This document shows positions 6,099 through 13,911 of a stretch of 36,619 nucleotides of DNA, piece by piece. The notes under the pieces were generated by a model, which saw only the letters and a list, made by a program, of their open reading frames with translations, ran no database searches and had not been told where the DNA came from. The DNA is taken from contig NZ_MUXN01000024.1 of NCBI RefSeq assembly GCF_001995215.1, positions 25,386-62,004 of the forward strand, written 5' to 3'. Both the position numbers and the translations under genes were made by a program. Each line of letters starts with the position of its first letter. Position 1 is the first letter of the stretch. The stretch is from Amycolatopsis azurea DSM 43854 (GTDB lineage Bacteria; Actinomycetota; Actinomycetes; Mycobacteriales; Pseudonocardiaceae).

Positions 6099-8204
6099 TC
6101 ACCCTTTCCCGGACGGCTCCGGATCCGTGGCCTCCACCCCGAACACGCGGCCCAGCGCGATCACCGTCTCGTCCAGATGCCCGAGGCTGGTGAGCACCGA
6201 ACGTGCCCGCGGGTCATCGATCCGGTCCGCCACCGGCGTCCCGTCGTCCCGCACCAGCGTCCCGTGCCCGGAACCGCCGGGATCGCCGATCGCCTTCCCC
6301 AGCATCGCGATGTTCGCCCGGATCCGCCAGGTGTACAGCAGCAGCCGATCCGCCTCGTCGACCAGCAGTCCGGCCTGAGACCGCGCCGCGACGTGCCGGG
6401 CGCGGAAGGCGATCGTCTCCACCGTCGTGAGCACATGCCAGCCGTAGTCCCGGCGGCTGCTGAGATTCACCGGATGGGTGAGCGGCTCGATCGTCGTGCG
6501 GACCTTGTCCACCGCCCGGTCCAGATCACGTGACTTCTCGATGACGCTCACGTTCTCCGCACCGGACAACAGACCCGCGGCCTTCTCGACGAACTCGTCC
6601 AGTTCGTCCAGCAACGTCGAGACGTCGTCCAGCATCACCGCGCGCGTGCGCACCGGCACGATCACCACCGCCGCCAGCACCCCGGCCGCCGCGCCCACCG
6701 CGGTCTCCGCGACCCGGATCCACAGCACCTCGATGCTGAACGTCCCCAGCAGGCTGTAGAGCAAGCCGAGCATGCTGGTGATGAAGAACGCCATGATCAC
6801 CTGCGACACCCGCGCCATGTAGACCATGCCGAACACGCACACCAGGATCAGCGCCAGTGTCGCCGGCGCGCTGCCCGACACCAGCAGCGCCAGCACCAGC
6901 CCGCCCACGATCCCGATCAGCGTCCCGCCGAGCCGCCGGACACCCTTGACGAACGTCGCCCCCGCGGTCGACGAGCCGATGAACACCACGAACACCGTCA
7001 GCACCGCCCAGTACCACCGCTGGCTCGACACCAGCTCCCCGCCGAGCACGGCGAGCCCGCCGCCGACCACGGCCTGGATGGCACTGCGCGTCTGGTTGTC
7101 GTAGGCGAACGCCGACGACTTCTCCTCGTCGGGATCCTCGGGATCCTCGGGATCGTCGGTGTCGTCGAGGGCTTCGGAGACGTCGTGCTCGGCGACCCGC
7201 TGCGCCCGCACGTCGGCCAGCGCGAGTTCGGCGAGCGCGCGGCGGACGCCGTCACCCGGCGCGGCGTGCTCGTCGATCCGGCTGCCTTCCACCAGCATCT
7301 TGCTGAACTCTTCGGTCTCGCTGATCAGCGGCAGCTCCCGCGGATCGCGCTCGATCAGCGACCGGAACCGCCGCATCCGCGCGATCAGATCGTCACAGAC
7401 GTCCTCGTCGAGGTCCTCGGCACAGGTGCGCTGCACGGTGATCGTCAGCCACTGCACCGCGAGCTCGACCTCGATCGCGCGGCGGCGGAGCCGGTTCGCC
7501 GAGTCCGCGCCGGTCACCTCGGGCGCGGTGTCCTCGATGAGCAGCACCGACTCGTGCATCCGGGCGTTCGTGGTGCGGAGCCGTTTGCGGGTGCGCTCGC
7601 TGCCACCTACGGCGAGGTGGTCCTCGGCCGCGCGCACCACCGCGGCGAGCCGCGCCCGGAACGCTCGCCGGATCCGGAGGAACTCCGCGTCGGTGTGCCT
7701 GCGCACCAGGACGAACCGGACCACCGCGTTGGCCGCGATGCCGATCGTCAGCGCCAGCAGCAGCACCGGGACCTGCTTCAGATGCGTCTGCAGGAACATC
7801 GCGAAGAAGAACAGGAAGAACGAGATCGAGCCCAGCGCGATCCCGCGCGAACCGAAGCGCTGCGCGTAGACCGCCACGAAGATCAGCAGCACGAACACGA
7901 CGCTGTCCAGCGGCGGCACCGCGGAACCGACACTGGCCGCGGTGAGCGACGCCGCGCCGAGCACCAGCGCCAGGACCAGCGTCACCGCTTGCTTCCCCGG
8001 AGTGTCGTCGTTGACGGTGAAGGCGGAGGTCATCGCCGCGATCGCGGCGACGAGCGTGACCGTGAGCGGCTGGTGGAACGGCAGGATGGCCAGCACCGCG
8101 ACGACGATGCTGAGCACGGCCGAGAAGGCGAGCCGGAGCCGGACCAGGCCGGGATCGGAGGCGACCAGACGGTCGGTCGTGGCCTGGGTGATGCGGGAGA
8201 TCAT
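6099..8204 (-). CDS. FUSC-family (aromatic-acid-exporter-like) membrane protein
   Basis: 701 residues with the duplicated FUSC layout. About six transmembrane segments lie in residues 20-165 (LAFSAVLSIVVAVLAILPF, LALVLGAASLTAASVG and others). A long helical cytoplasmic part (about 170-345) and a very acidic linker (DDTDDPEDPEDPDEE) follow. A second membrane block (about 365-515, AIQAVVGGGLAVLGG to GVLAAVVIVPV) and a C-terminal helical domain complete it. Homologues export aromatic acids or related stress compounds; the substrate here is unknown. ATG 8204 is chosen because it overlaps the stop of the upstream GH92 gene in an ATGA junction (8201-8204), implying translational coupling. Longer starts upstream would be Arg/Pro-rich GH92 antisense-like sequence. 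Confidence 0.82.
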   Translation of the reverse strand: MISRITQATTDRLVASDPGLVRLRLAFSAVLSIVVAVLAILPFHQPLTVTLVAAIAAMTSAFTVNDDTPGKQAVTLVLALVLGAASLTAASVGSAVPPLDSVVFVLLIFVAVYAQRFGSRGIALGSISFFLFFFAMFLQTHLKQVPVLLLALTIGIAANAVVRFVLVRRHTDAEFLRIRRAFRARLAAVVRAAEDHLAVGGSERTRKRLRTTNARMHESVLLIEDTAPEVTGADSANRLRRRAIEVELAVQWLTITVQRTCAEDLDEDVCDDLIARMRRFRSLIERDPRELPLISETEEFSKMLVEGSRIDEHAAPGDGVRRALAELALADVRAQRVAEHDVSEALDDTDDPEDPEDPDEEKSSAFAYDNQTRSAIQAVVGGGLAVLGGELVSSQRWYWAVLTVFVVFIGSSTAGATFVKGVRRLGGTLIGIVGGLVLALLVSGSAPATLALILVCVFGMVYMARVSQVIMAFFITSMLGLLYSLLGTFSIEVLWIRVAETAVGAAAGVLAAVVIVPVRTRAVMLDDVSTLLDELDEFVEKAAGLLSGAENVSVIEKSRDLDRAVDKVRTTIEPLTHPVNLSSRRDYGWHVLTTVETIAFRARHVAARSQAGLLVDEADRLLLYTWRIRANIAMLGKAIGDPGGSGHGTLVRDDGTPVADRIDDPRARSVLTSLGHLDETVIALGRVFGVEATDPEPSGKG

Positions 8205-11200
8205 CGGGCGAGCAGCTCTCCTTGGGCGAGGGTGACCCGCCGGGCGGTGGACGAGGTGACGCGAAGACGGTATCGGGCGTGCTGCGCGGGCTCGGCGAGG
8301 GCGAACGGCCGCGTCTGACGGCGCCACCGGAACGTCTCGCCTTCACGCCGGTCCAGCGGCGTCCAGCGCTCACCGTCGTCGGACCCCTCCAGCACCCACG
8401 AACGCGGATCGCCCCGGCGGCTTCCCGAGGTCAGCGTGTACATCACGACGTCGCGGGAAGCGTCCTCGACGGGGAAGTCGATCACGGGTTCGCGTTCGGA
8501 GAAGGTGACCTCGGTCTTGGTGGTGTCGTCGAACAGGGCACCGGCACCCACCGTGATGTCCGTGAGCGGGCTCGGCGGGGCGGGCTCGGCGGGGGACCGG
8601 CCCCAGTCCGACGGCTGCTCGCCCATCGTGAACTCCAGCACCGCCCCGTCGGCCAGCGCGGAATGCGGGAGCGTGCTGCTCGCGTGCGGCCGTCCGTCGA
8701 TCGTCAGCCCTTGGACGTACACGGCGTCGTCGGTGTTGCCGGGCGCCTTGATCACCAGGTCCTTCCCGTTCTCCAGCCGGACGGTCGCCTTGGTGAACAG
8801 CGGCGAGCCGATCGCGTACTCGGGGCTGCCCATCGCCAGTGGGTAGAACCCGAGCGCGCCGAAGACGTACCAGGCGGACATCTCGCCGTTGTCCTCGTCG
8901 CCCGGATAACCCTGACCGAGGTCGCTCCCGACGTAGAGCCGCCGCAGCACCTCCCGCACGATCCGCTGCGTCTTCGACGGCGCGCCGGCGAAGTTGTAGA
9001 TCCACGGAATGTGGTGCGAGGGCTGGTTGGAATGCCCGTACTGTCCCATCCGGACGTCGCGGGCCTCGGTCATCTCGTGGATCAGCCCGCCGTAGGAACC
9101 CGGTTTGCGGCCGGTCTCCGGCGTCGCGAAGAAGGTGTCCAGTTTGGACTCCAGTGCCTCGGTGCCGCCGTGCAGTGCGGCGAGCCCGGCGCCGTCGTGC
9201 GGAACGGAGAAGGCGGTGTTCCACGAGTTCGTCTCCGTGAAGTCGCCGCCCCACGCCTCGGGGTCGTAGCCTTCGGCGGCGAAGTGACGGCTGCCGTCAC
9301 GGTTGCGGCCCTGGAAGAACCCGATCAGCGGGTCGAAGTGATTCGCGTACTGCTGCGCGCGCTGGCGGAAGTAGGCGGCGTCGTCGTGGTGACCGAGCGC
9401 CTCGGCGAGATTGGCCAGTCCGAAGTCGTTGACGCAGCCCTCCAGCGCCCACGACAGGCCTTCGTGGACCGACGTCGGCGTGAACCCGAGGAAGATCGAC
9501 TCGTGCAGGCCTTTCCGGCCGACGCTCTGCCCTCGCGGCGTCACCGTCGCGTTCTTCAGCCCCGCTTCGTAGGCCGCCTCGACGTCGAACCCGCGCACGC
9601 CCTTGAGGTACGCGTCGGCGAACGCCACGTCGGAACTGGTGCCGGTCATGAGGTTGGCGTAGCCGGGGGAGGACCAGCGCGAGATCCAGCCGCCCTCGCG
9701 GTACTGCCGGACGAACCCGTCGATCATCCGCCCGCACCGGTCCGGGGTGAGCAGGGCGTAGGCGGGCCACGTGGTGCGGTAGGTGTCCCAGAAGCCGTTG
9801 TTGACGTACATCTCGCCGTCCACGACTTTCGCGCCGGTCCTGGTGCGCGTGCTGGGCCAGAGTCGGCGGATGACCGGGCTCGCGTGGCGGACGCCCTTCG
9901 GCGTGTCCTCGTGCGCGGAGTTCGGATACAGGAACAGGCGGTAGAGGTTCGAGTAGAACGTCGTGCGCTGGTCCTCGGTCGCCCCTTCGATCTCGACGCG
10001 GTCCAGCACCTCCGCCCACTGCGCGCGGGCCCGGCCCCGGACCTGCTCGAAGCTCGTCCCGGCAGGGATCTCCAGGTCGAGGTTCCGCTTCGCCTGCGCG
10101 AGGCTGATCAGCGACGTCGCGATCCGCATCGTCACCTCGCCGGCGGCGAACTCCAGGAACCCCGTCACCGTGCGCCAGGCCGGGCGGCGGATCTTCCCGC
10201 CGCGTTCGGCCGGGACGTCGAACTCGGCGTGGACGAACATCCGCCGCGCCCCGGCCGACAACCTGCTGCGGACCCAGGTGTGGCCGGAGACCGCGCCGTT
10301 CGCCGGATCAAGTCGCAGACCGCCCCGATTACGGGCGTTGTCGAACAGTAGCCAGCCGCGATCACCCGGGAAGGTGAACCGGAACAGCGCCGCGTGATCC
10401 GCCGGGGCGATGTCGGTGGTGATGCCGTTGGCGAACCGGACACCGTAGTGATGCGGCCGGTCGATCTCGTCGTCATGGGAGAACGCGAGCGCGCGCCGGT
10501 CACGGGCCGCCTCGACCGGGCCGATCCCCGGCATCACCTGGAAGGTGTGCCGGTCGCCCATCCACGGACTGGGCTGATGCGACAGCGCGAACGCCTGCAG
10601 CGCCGGACGGTTCCCGGCGTCGTTGTGCCGGTGGTAGCTGTAGAGCCAGTTCGTGACGCCCGCGTCGGTGACCGGGGTCCAGAAGTTGAAGCCGTGCGGG
10701 ACCGCGGTCGCGGGGAAGTTGTTGCCCCGCGAGAACTTGTCGCTCGAGTGCGTGCCGCGGGTGGTGCGGACGTGGTCGACCGGGTCGCGGACCTCGACCG
10801 TGCGCTCGGTGATCCGGACGTCGTCCAGCCAGCCCGCGCCCGGGCCGTCCGGCGGTTCGCTGACCAGGACGATCCGGGCGATCCGCCGTCCGGCGAACCC
10901 GTCCAGCCGGCGGCGCACCAGGTTCCACTGGTCCACGTACAGCGTCTTGTCCAGGCCCTGTTCCACCGCGCTGAACCCGGCGGCCGTCCCGTCGGCGAAC
11001 TCGACGTCCAGCGCCACGAAGGTGCTGCGGTACGTGGGCACCGCGTCGGTCTCGGCCTCGGGGAAGACCACATAGGACAGTTCCGTGTGGCCGGTGACCT
11101 CGACGTCCACTTCGAACACCGTCGCGCGCAGCGTGTTCTCGTAACGGAGAGCGTGCACGCCGGTGAACCCGGCGCCCGTCTTCGCGGTCGGCGACGCACC

Positions 11201-11284
11201 CGGTCCGGTGCCGACTCGCAAGGCCGGATCCACCGGCTGTGGATCACCCGCTTCGAAGGAGGAGAAGAACCCGGTGATCGTCAC
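8201..11284 (-). CDS. GH92 family exo-alpha-mannosidase, no signal peptide
   Basis: 1027 residues. The N-terminal beta-sandwich domain (about 1-185) contains YVDQWNLVRRRLDGF. The GH92 catalytic region (about 190-870) has RGNNFPATAVPHGFNFW, NNGFWDTYRTTWPAYALL, GGWISRWSSPGYANLMTGT and GDEDNGEMSAWYVFGALGFYP (about 795-815). A C-terminal discoidin-like domain follows (about 900-1020, ending RYRLRV). GH92 enzymes are Ca-dependent exo-mannosidases acting on alpha-mannosides of N-glycans or mannans. This copy begins MTITGFFSSFEAG with no signal peptide, unlike its paralogue at 18014-22336, so it should be cytosolic or use another route. GTG 11284 lies 6 nt after TACGGT, so a leaderless start is possible. 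It is the first gene of a coupled pair with the FUSC protein. Confidence 0.85.
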   Translation of the reverse strand: MTITGFFSSFEAGDPQPVDPALRVGTGPGASPTAKTGAGFTGVHALRYENTLRATVFEVDVEVTGHTELSYVVFPEAETDAVPTYRSTFVALDVEFADGTAAGFSAVEQGLDKTLYVDQWNLVRRRLDGFAGRRIARIVLVSEPPDGPGAGWLDDVRITERTVEVRDPVDHVRTTRGTHSSDKFSRGNNFPATAVPHGFNFWTPVTDAGVTNWLYSYHRHNDAGNRPALQAFALSHQPSPWMGDRHTFQVMPGIGPVEAARDRRALAFSHDDEIDRPHHYGVRFANGITTDIAPADHAALFRFTFPGDRGWLLFDNARNRGGLRLDPANGAVSGHTWVRSRLSAGARRMFVHAEFDVPAERGGKIRRPAWRTVTGFLEFAAGEVTMRIATSLISLAQAKRNLDLEIPAGTSFEQVRGRARAQWAEVLDRVEIEGATEDQRTTFYSNLYRLFLYPNSAHEDTPKGVRHASPVIRRLWPSTRTRTGAKVVDGEMYVNNGFWDTYRTTWPAYALLTPDRCGRMIDGFVRQYREGGWISRWSSPGYANLMTGTSSDVAFADAYLKGVRGFDVEAAYEAGLKNATVTPRGQSVGRKGLHESIFLGFTPTSVHEGLSWALEGCVNDFGLANLAEALGHHDDAAYFRQRAQQYANHFDPLIGFFQGRNRDGSRHFAAEGYDPEAWGGDFTETNSWNTAFSVPHDGAGLAALHGGTEALESKLDTFFATPETGRKPGSYGGLIHEMTEARDVRMGQYGHSNQPSHHIPWIYNFAGAPSKTQRIVREVLRRLYVGSDLGQGYPGDEDNGEMSAWYVFGALGFYPLAMGSPEYAIGSPLFTKATVRLENGKDLVIKAPGNTDDAVYVQGLTIDGRPHASSTLPHSALADGAVLEFTMGEQPSDWGRSPAEPAPPSPLTDITVGAGALFDDTTKTEVTFSEREPVIDFPVEDASRDVVMYTLTSGSRRGDPRSWVLEGSDDGERWTPLDRREGETFRWRRQTRPFALAEPAQHARYRLRVTSSTARRVTLAQGELLAR

Positions 11285-11353
11285 CAGGCCACCGTAACTC
11301 GCACACGTGCGCCCGGCTCGGTGTGGCCGGTGAGGACCGTCGCATCCAGAGGA

Positions 11354-12112
11354 CTAAACGCGAGAGGCGAGGAACTCCTCGAAGGTGCCCACACCGGTCG
11401 CGTTCTCCGGGGTCAGGTTCCCGCCCGCGCGGAACGCCCGGAACGCCTTGCCCGGCAGCCACAGCGGCACGATCGGCTTCCGGCGCCCCACCGACCGCTG
11501 ATACGCCTCCGCCAGGTCACGGGCGCCGCGCACCTCGGGGCCACCCATGTCCGGCACCCGCCCCGACGGCTCGCCGGACGCCAACGCGACCAGCCGCTCC
11601 GCGACGTCGCCGGTGCTGACAGGCTGGAACCGGAAACCGGACGGCATGAACGTCACCGGCAGCCGCCGCTGCGCCGCCGACGCCCGCGCGACGAGCTCGT
11701 GGAACTGCGTCGCGCGCAGCACCGTCCACGGCAGACCGGACTCCTCGATCACCTTCTCCGAGGCCAGCTTCTCGTCGTAGTAGAAGAACCGGATCACGTC
11801 GATCCCGACGATCGAGATGTACACCAGATGCGGGCCGCCCGCCCGCCGCGCCGCGTCGACCAGGTTCCGGGTCACCTGCTCGTCCCCGCGACCCAGCGTC
11901 GACGCGCAGTGGATGATCGCCGAAACCCCGTCGACCGCCTCGGCGAGACCGTCACCGGTCTTCAGATCGCACTGCGCCCATTCGTGGGAGACGTCCGCGG
12001 GATGCGGACGCCTGCTCATGATCCGGACCGGCCGATCTTCGGCCGCCAGCCGCCGCACCACCTCACGGCCGAGGTCGCCGGTACCGCCGGTCACCAGAAT
12101 CGGTTTCATCAC
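11354..12112 (-). CDS. NmrA/SDR-like NAD(P)-binding protein
   Basis: A 252-residue atypical short-chain dehydrogenase. The ILVTGGTGDLGREVVRRL cofactor loop is at residues 5-22 and RIMSRRPH confers NADPH-type binding. IIHCAS and LVYISIVGID strands follow, with Tyr-Tyr-x-x-Lys (FYYDEKLASEK) near the usual catalytic position and the substrate-pocket segment LPWTVLRATQFHELV. GTG 12112 has GGAGG six bases upstream; an ATG follows immediately as the next codon. It lies just downstream of an ECF41 sigma-factor gene. Such oxidoreductase/epimerase genes are the classic genomic partners and targets of ECF41 factors. A likely promoter for it lies at 12149-12175. The substrate is unknown. Confidence 0.87.
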   Translation of the reverse strand: MMKPILVTGGTGDLGREVVRRLAAEDRPVRIMSRRPHPADVSHEWAQCDLKTGDGLAEAVDGVSAIIHCASTLGRGDEQVTRNLVDAARRAGGPHLVYISIVGIDVIRFFYYDEKLASEKVIEESGLPWTVLRATQFHELVARASAAQRRLPVTFMPSGFRFQPVSTGDVAERLVALASGEPSGRVPDMGGPEVRGARDLAEAYQRSVGRRKPIVPLWLPGKAFRAFRAGGNLTPENATGVGTFEEFLASRV

Positions 12113-12143
12113 CCAGGTCCTCCGTTCACGAGAGCTTCCACCC

Positions 12144-13040
12144 TCAAGAACCGGCGGGCCACCCGGAACGTGACAGCTGCCGCGAGAGGTACGCGAGTTT
12201 GTCCGGATTCCCGACCGCGCGGAGACCCGCGATCCGGCCGTCCACCACCTCGAACCCGAGGATGCCGAACAGGGCGTCGCCGGCCGTCGCGATCACCGCG
12301 GGACCACCGTTGATCTCGCCGATCGTGATCGACACCTGCGCGACGCTCGCGAACATCCCGGCGTACAGCCGGGCGACCCTGGTCGCGCCGTGCACCGGAC
12401 GCCGGGCCGCGGTGACCTTGCCGCCGCCGTCCGACCACGCCGTGACTTCGGCGGTCAGCAGACTCTCCAGAGCGGGCAGGTCACCGTCCCGCGCCGCCGA
12501 CAGGAAGCTCTCGACCAGCTTCTCGACTTCGCGCGGGTTCGAAACCCGTCGCTCGTCCGACCGGTCCAGCGCCCGCCGCGCGCGGCTGTGCAGCTGGCGC
12601 GAGTTGACTTCGGAGATGTCGAGGATCGCGCCGATCTCCCGATGGCTGTAGGCGAAGGCCTCCTTCAGCACGAACACCGCCCGCTCGACCGGGCCGAGTT
12701 GTTCCAGCAGCACCAGCATCGCCAGCGACACCGAATCCCGCTGCTCCGCCGTCTCCAGCGGGCCGAGCACGTCGTCCGAGGTCAGGACAGGTTCGGGCAG
12801 CCACGGCCCGACATACCGCTCGCGCTGCGCCCTGGCCGAGGTCAGCCGGTTCAGGCACAGATTGGTGACCACCTTCGCCAGCCACGCTCGCGGCGACCCG
12901 ATCGACGCGCGTTCGGCGCCCGCCCACTTCAGATAGGCGTCCTGAACAGCGTCCTCCGCCTCCGCCGCCGAACCCAGGAGGCGGTAGGCGAGCCCGAACA
13001 TGACGGGCCGCAGCTGCTCGAATTCCGTGGCGCTGTCCAT
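12144..13040 (-). CDS. sigJ: ECF41 (SigJ-type) RNA polymerase sigma factor
   Basis: 298 residues. The sigma-2 region spans about 5-70 (RPVMFGLAYRLLGSAAEAEDAVQDAYLKW) and sigma-4 about 95-160 (REIGAILDISEVNSRQLHSRARR). A SnoaL/NTF2-like C-terminal extension (about 170-298) replaces an anti-sigma factor. The three ECF41 signatures are all visible: WLPEP (80-84) in the linker, DGGGK (204-208) and NPDKL (278-282). In this group the fused C-terminal domain modulates activity in cis. No anti-sigma gene is adjacent, which fits. The start follows AGGGGA. Its downstream neighbour is an epimerase-like protein, the usual ECF41 target. The gene is divergent from the M36 peptidase gene. The symbol is by subgroup analogy. 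Confidence 0.9.
   Translation of the reverse strand: MDSATEFEQLRPVMFGLAYRLLGSAAEAEDAVQDAYLKWAGAERASIGSPRAWLAKVVTNLCLNRLTSARAQRERYVGPWLPEPVLTSDDVLGPLETAEQRDSVSLAMLVLLEQLGPVERAVFVLKEAFAYSHREIGAILDISEVNSRQLHSRARRALDRSDERRVSNPREVEKLVESFLSAARDGDLPALESLLTAEVTAWSDGGGKVTAARRPVHGATRVARLYAGMFASVAQVSITIGEINGGPAVIATAGDALFGILGFEVVDGRIAGLRAVGNPDKLAYLSRQLSRSGWPAGS
12149..12175 (-). promoter_or_regulatory. Candidate ECF41 promoter for the NmrA-like gene
   Basis: On the minus strand TGTCACG (12175-12169) is followed after 16 nt by GGTT (12152-12149). The -35 matches the known ECF41 element TGTCACA in six of seven bases. The -10 is a poor match to CGTC. It lies across the sigma gene's stop codon, about 37 nt before the GTG at 12112. 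Confidence 0.4.
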
Positions 13041-13065
13041 TTTCCCCTACGAATACCGCCGAATC

Positions 13066-13140
13066 CACTGTGGACGGTTCGAAGCCGGGGGTACCGCTCA
13101 CCGGGATGGCCGTACCTGATCGGCGCTGACGTCCACAGTG
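13066..13140. repeat. Paired 10-bp inverted repeats between sigJ and the peptidase
   Basis: CACTGTGGAC (13066-13075) and GTCCACAGTG (13131-13140) are exact inverted copies 55 bp apart in the 153-nt divergent region. They are 26 and 54 nt from the two start codons. A paired operator is possible. Chance or a frequent genomic motif is also possible, since CACTGTGGAC recurs at 16242. Confidence 0.45.
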
Positions 13141-13193
13141 ACTGTATCGGTACGAAGGGAACGTCTGCGTCACCACCGAGAGAGGGGTCTGGA

Positions 13194-13910
13194 GTGACGT
13201 CACGTTCGTCGCGTTCGCGTACCTCGTTGTGCGCCGTGACCGCAATGACAGTGTTAGCGCTGATCACAGCGCCCCAAGCCGGAGCGGCACCGGCACCGGG
13301 CGCCGTCCACACCACACTGGACAGATCCGGAAAGGACGTCGATGTCCGCGACACGGCGAGAACCGGGCCACACGCCCTCGCCGCGCAGGACCGGCTCTCG
13401 GCGTCCCGGGCGAACTCCGTCGCCAAGGCACGAGCGGAACTCGGGAACCAGGCCGTGCTCGATTTCGACGAGCTCACCGGCACACCCCGCGTCCTCGCCC
13501 GCACCGACGGATTCCTCACTGGACCGAGCGCGAAGTCGCCCCGCGACATCGTGCTGAACTACCTGCGCGAGCAGGAAGGTCTCGTCGGCCTCAGCGCCGG
13601 AGACACCGCGAAACTGAACCTTCGCAAGGACTACGTCGACGTCGAAGGCACGCACCACCTGTCCTTCACCCAGGCCGTCGGCGGCGTTCCGGTCTTCGGC
13701 AACGGGCTCAAGGCCCACGTCACCAAGGACGGCAGGCTCATCCAGCTGGATGGCTCGCCCGTGCGCGGCCTCCCCGAGTCACTCGGCGCGGGTGCCTTGG
13801 CCGCACCCGCCCCGGACGCCAGGCAGGTCGCGTTCCTCACCCCCGACGGGATCCGCCCCGCCTGGTACCGGCTGGCCGAACCCGGCGTCGACCAGATGTT
13901 CCAGGAGTGA
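13194..13910 (+). CDS. M36 (fungalysin) metallopeptidase, N-terminal part before frameshift
   Basis: 238 residues ending at a TGA that interrupts the gene. The GTG at 13194 has AGAGGGG six bases upstream and begins a good signal peptide: a basic n-region (SRSSRSR), a hydrophobic stretch, then PQAGAA at about residue 30. An FTP/PepSY-type inhibitory prodomain follows, with HHLSFTQAVGGVPVFGNGLKA and DGRLIQLDGSPV. In fungalysins this part keeps the enzyme latent and helps it fold. Translation stops at QMFQE, exactly where the normal sequence would continue VTDAGTGKLLYRK in the next frame. The missing base lies in GGAGTGAC (13904-13911). See the catalytic part at 13907-15976. Confidence 0.8.
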   Translation: MTSRSSRSRTSLCAVTAMTVLALITAPQAGAAPAPGAVHTTLDRSGKDVDVRDTARTGPHALAAQDRLSASRANSVAKARAELGNQAVLDFDELTGTPRVLARTDGFLTGPSAKSPRDIVLNYLREQEGLVGLSAGDTAKLNLRKDYVDVEGTHHLSFTQAVGGVPVFGNGLKAHVTKDGRLIQLDGSPVRGLPESLGAGALAAPAPDARQVAFLTPDGIRPAWYRLAEPGVDQMFQE

Positions 13911-13911
13911 C
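13904..13911 (+). other. One-base frameshift site in the M36 peptidase gene
   Basis: The sequence reads GGAGTGAC. One additional G (GGAGGTGAC) would give continuous ...MFQEVTDAGTG... through both parts. No slippery heptamer is present, so programmed frameshifting is unlikely. Confidence 0.75.

Noticed and set aside
7185..8318. His/Asp/Arg-rich plus-strand frame opposite the FUSC gene
   Set aside because: Its low-complexity composition is typical of antisense frames in high-GC DNA, and it has no ribosome-binding site or family match.
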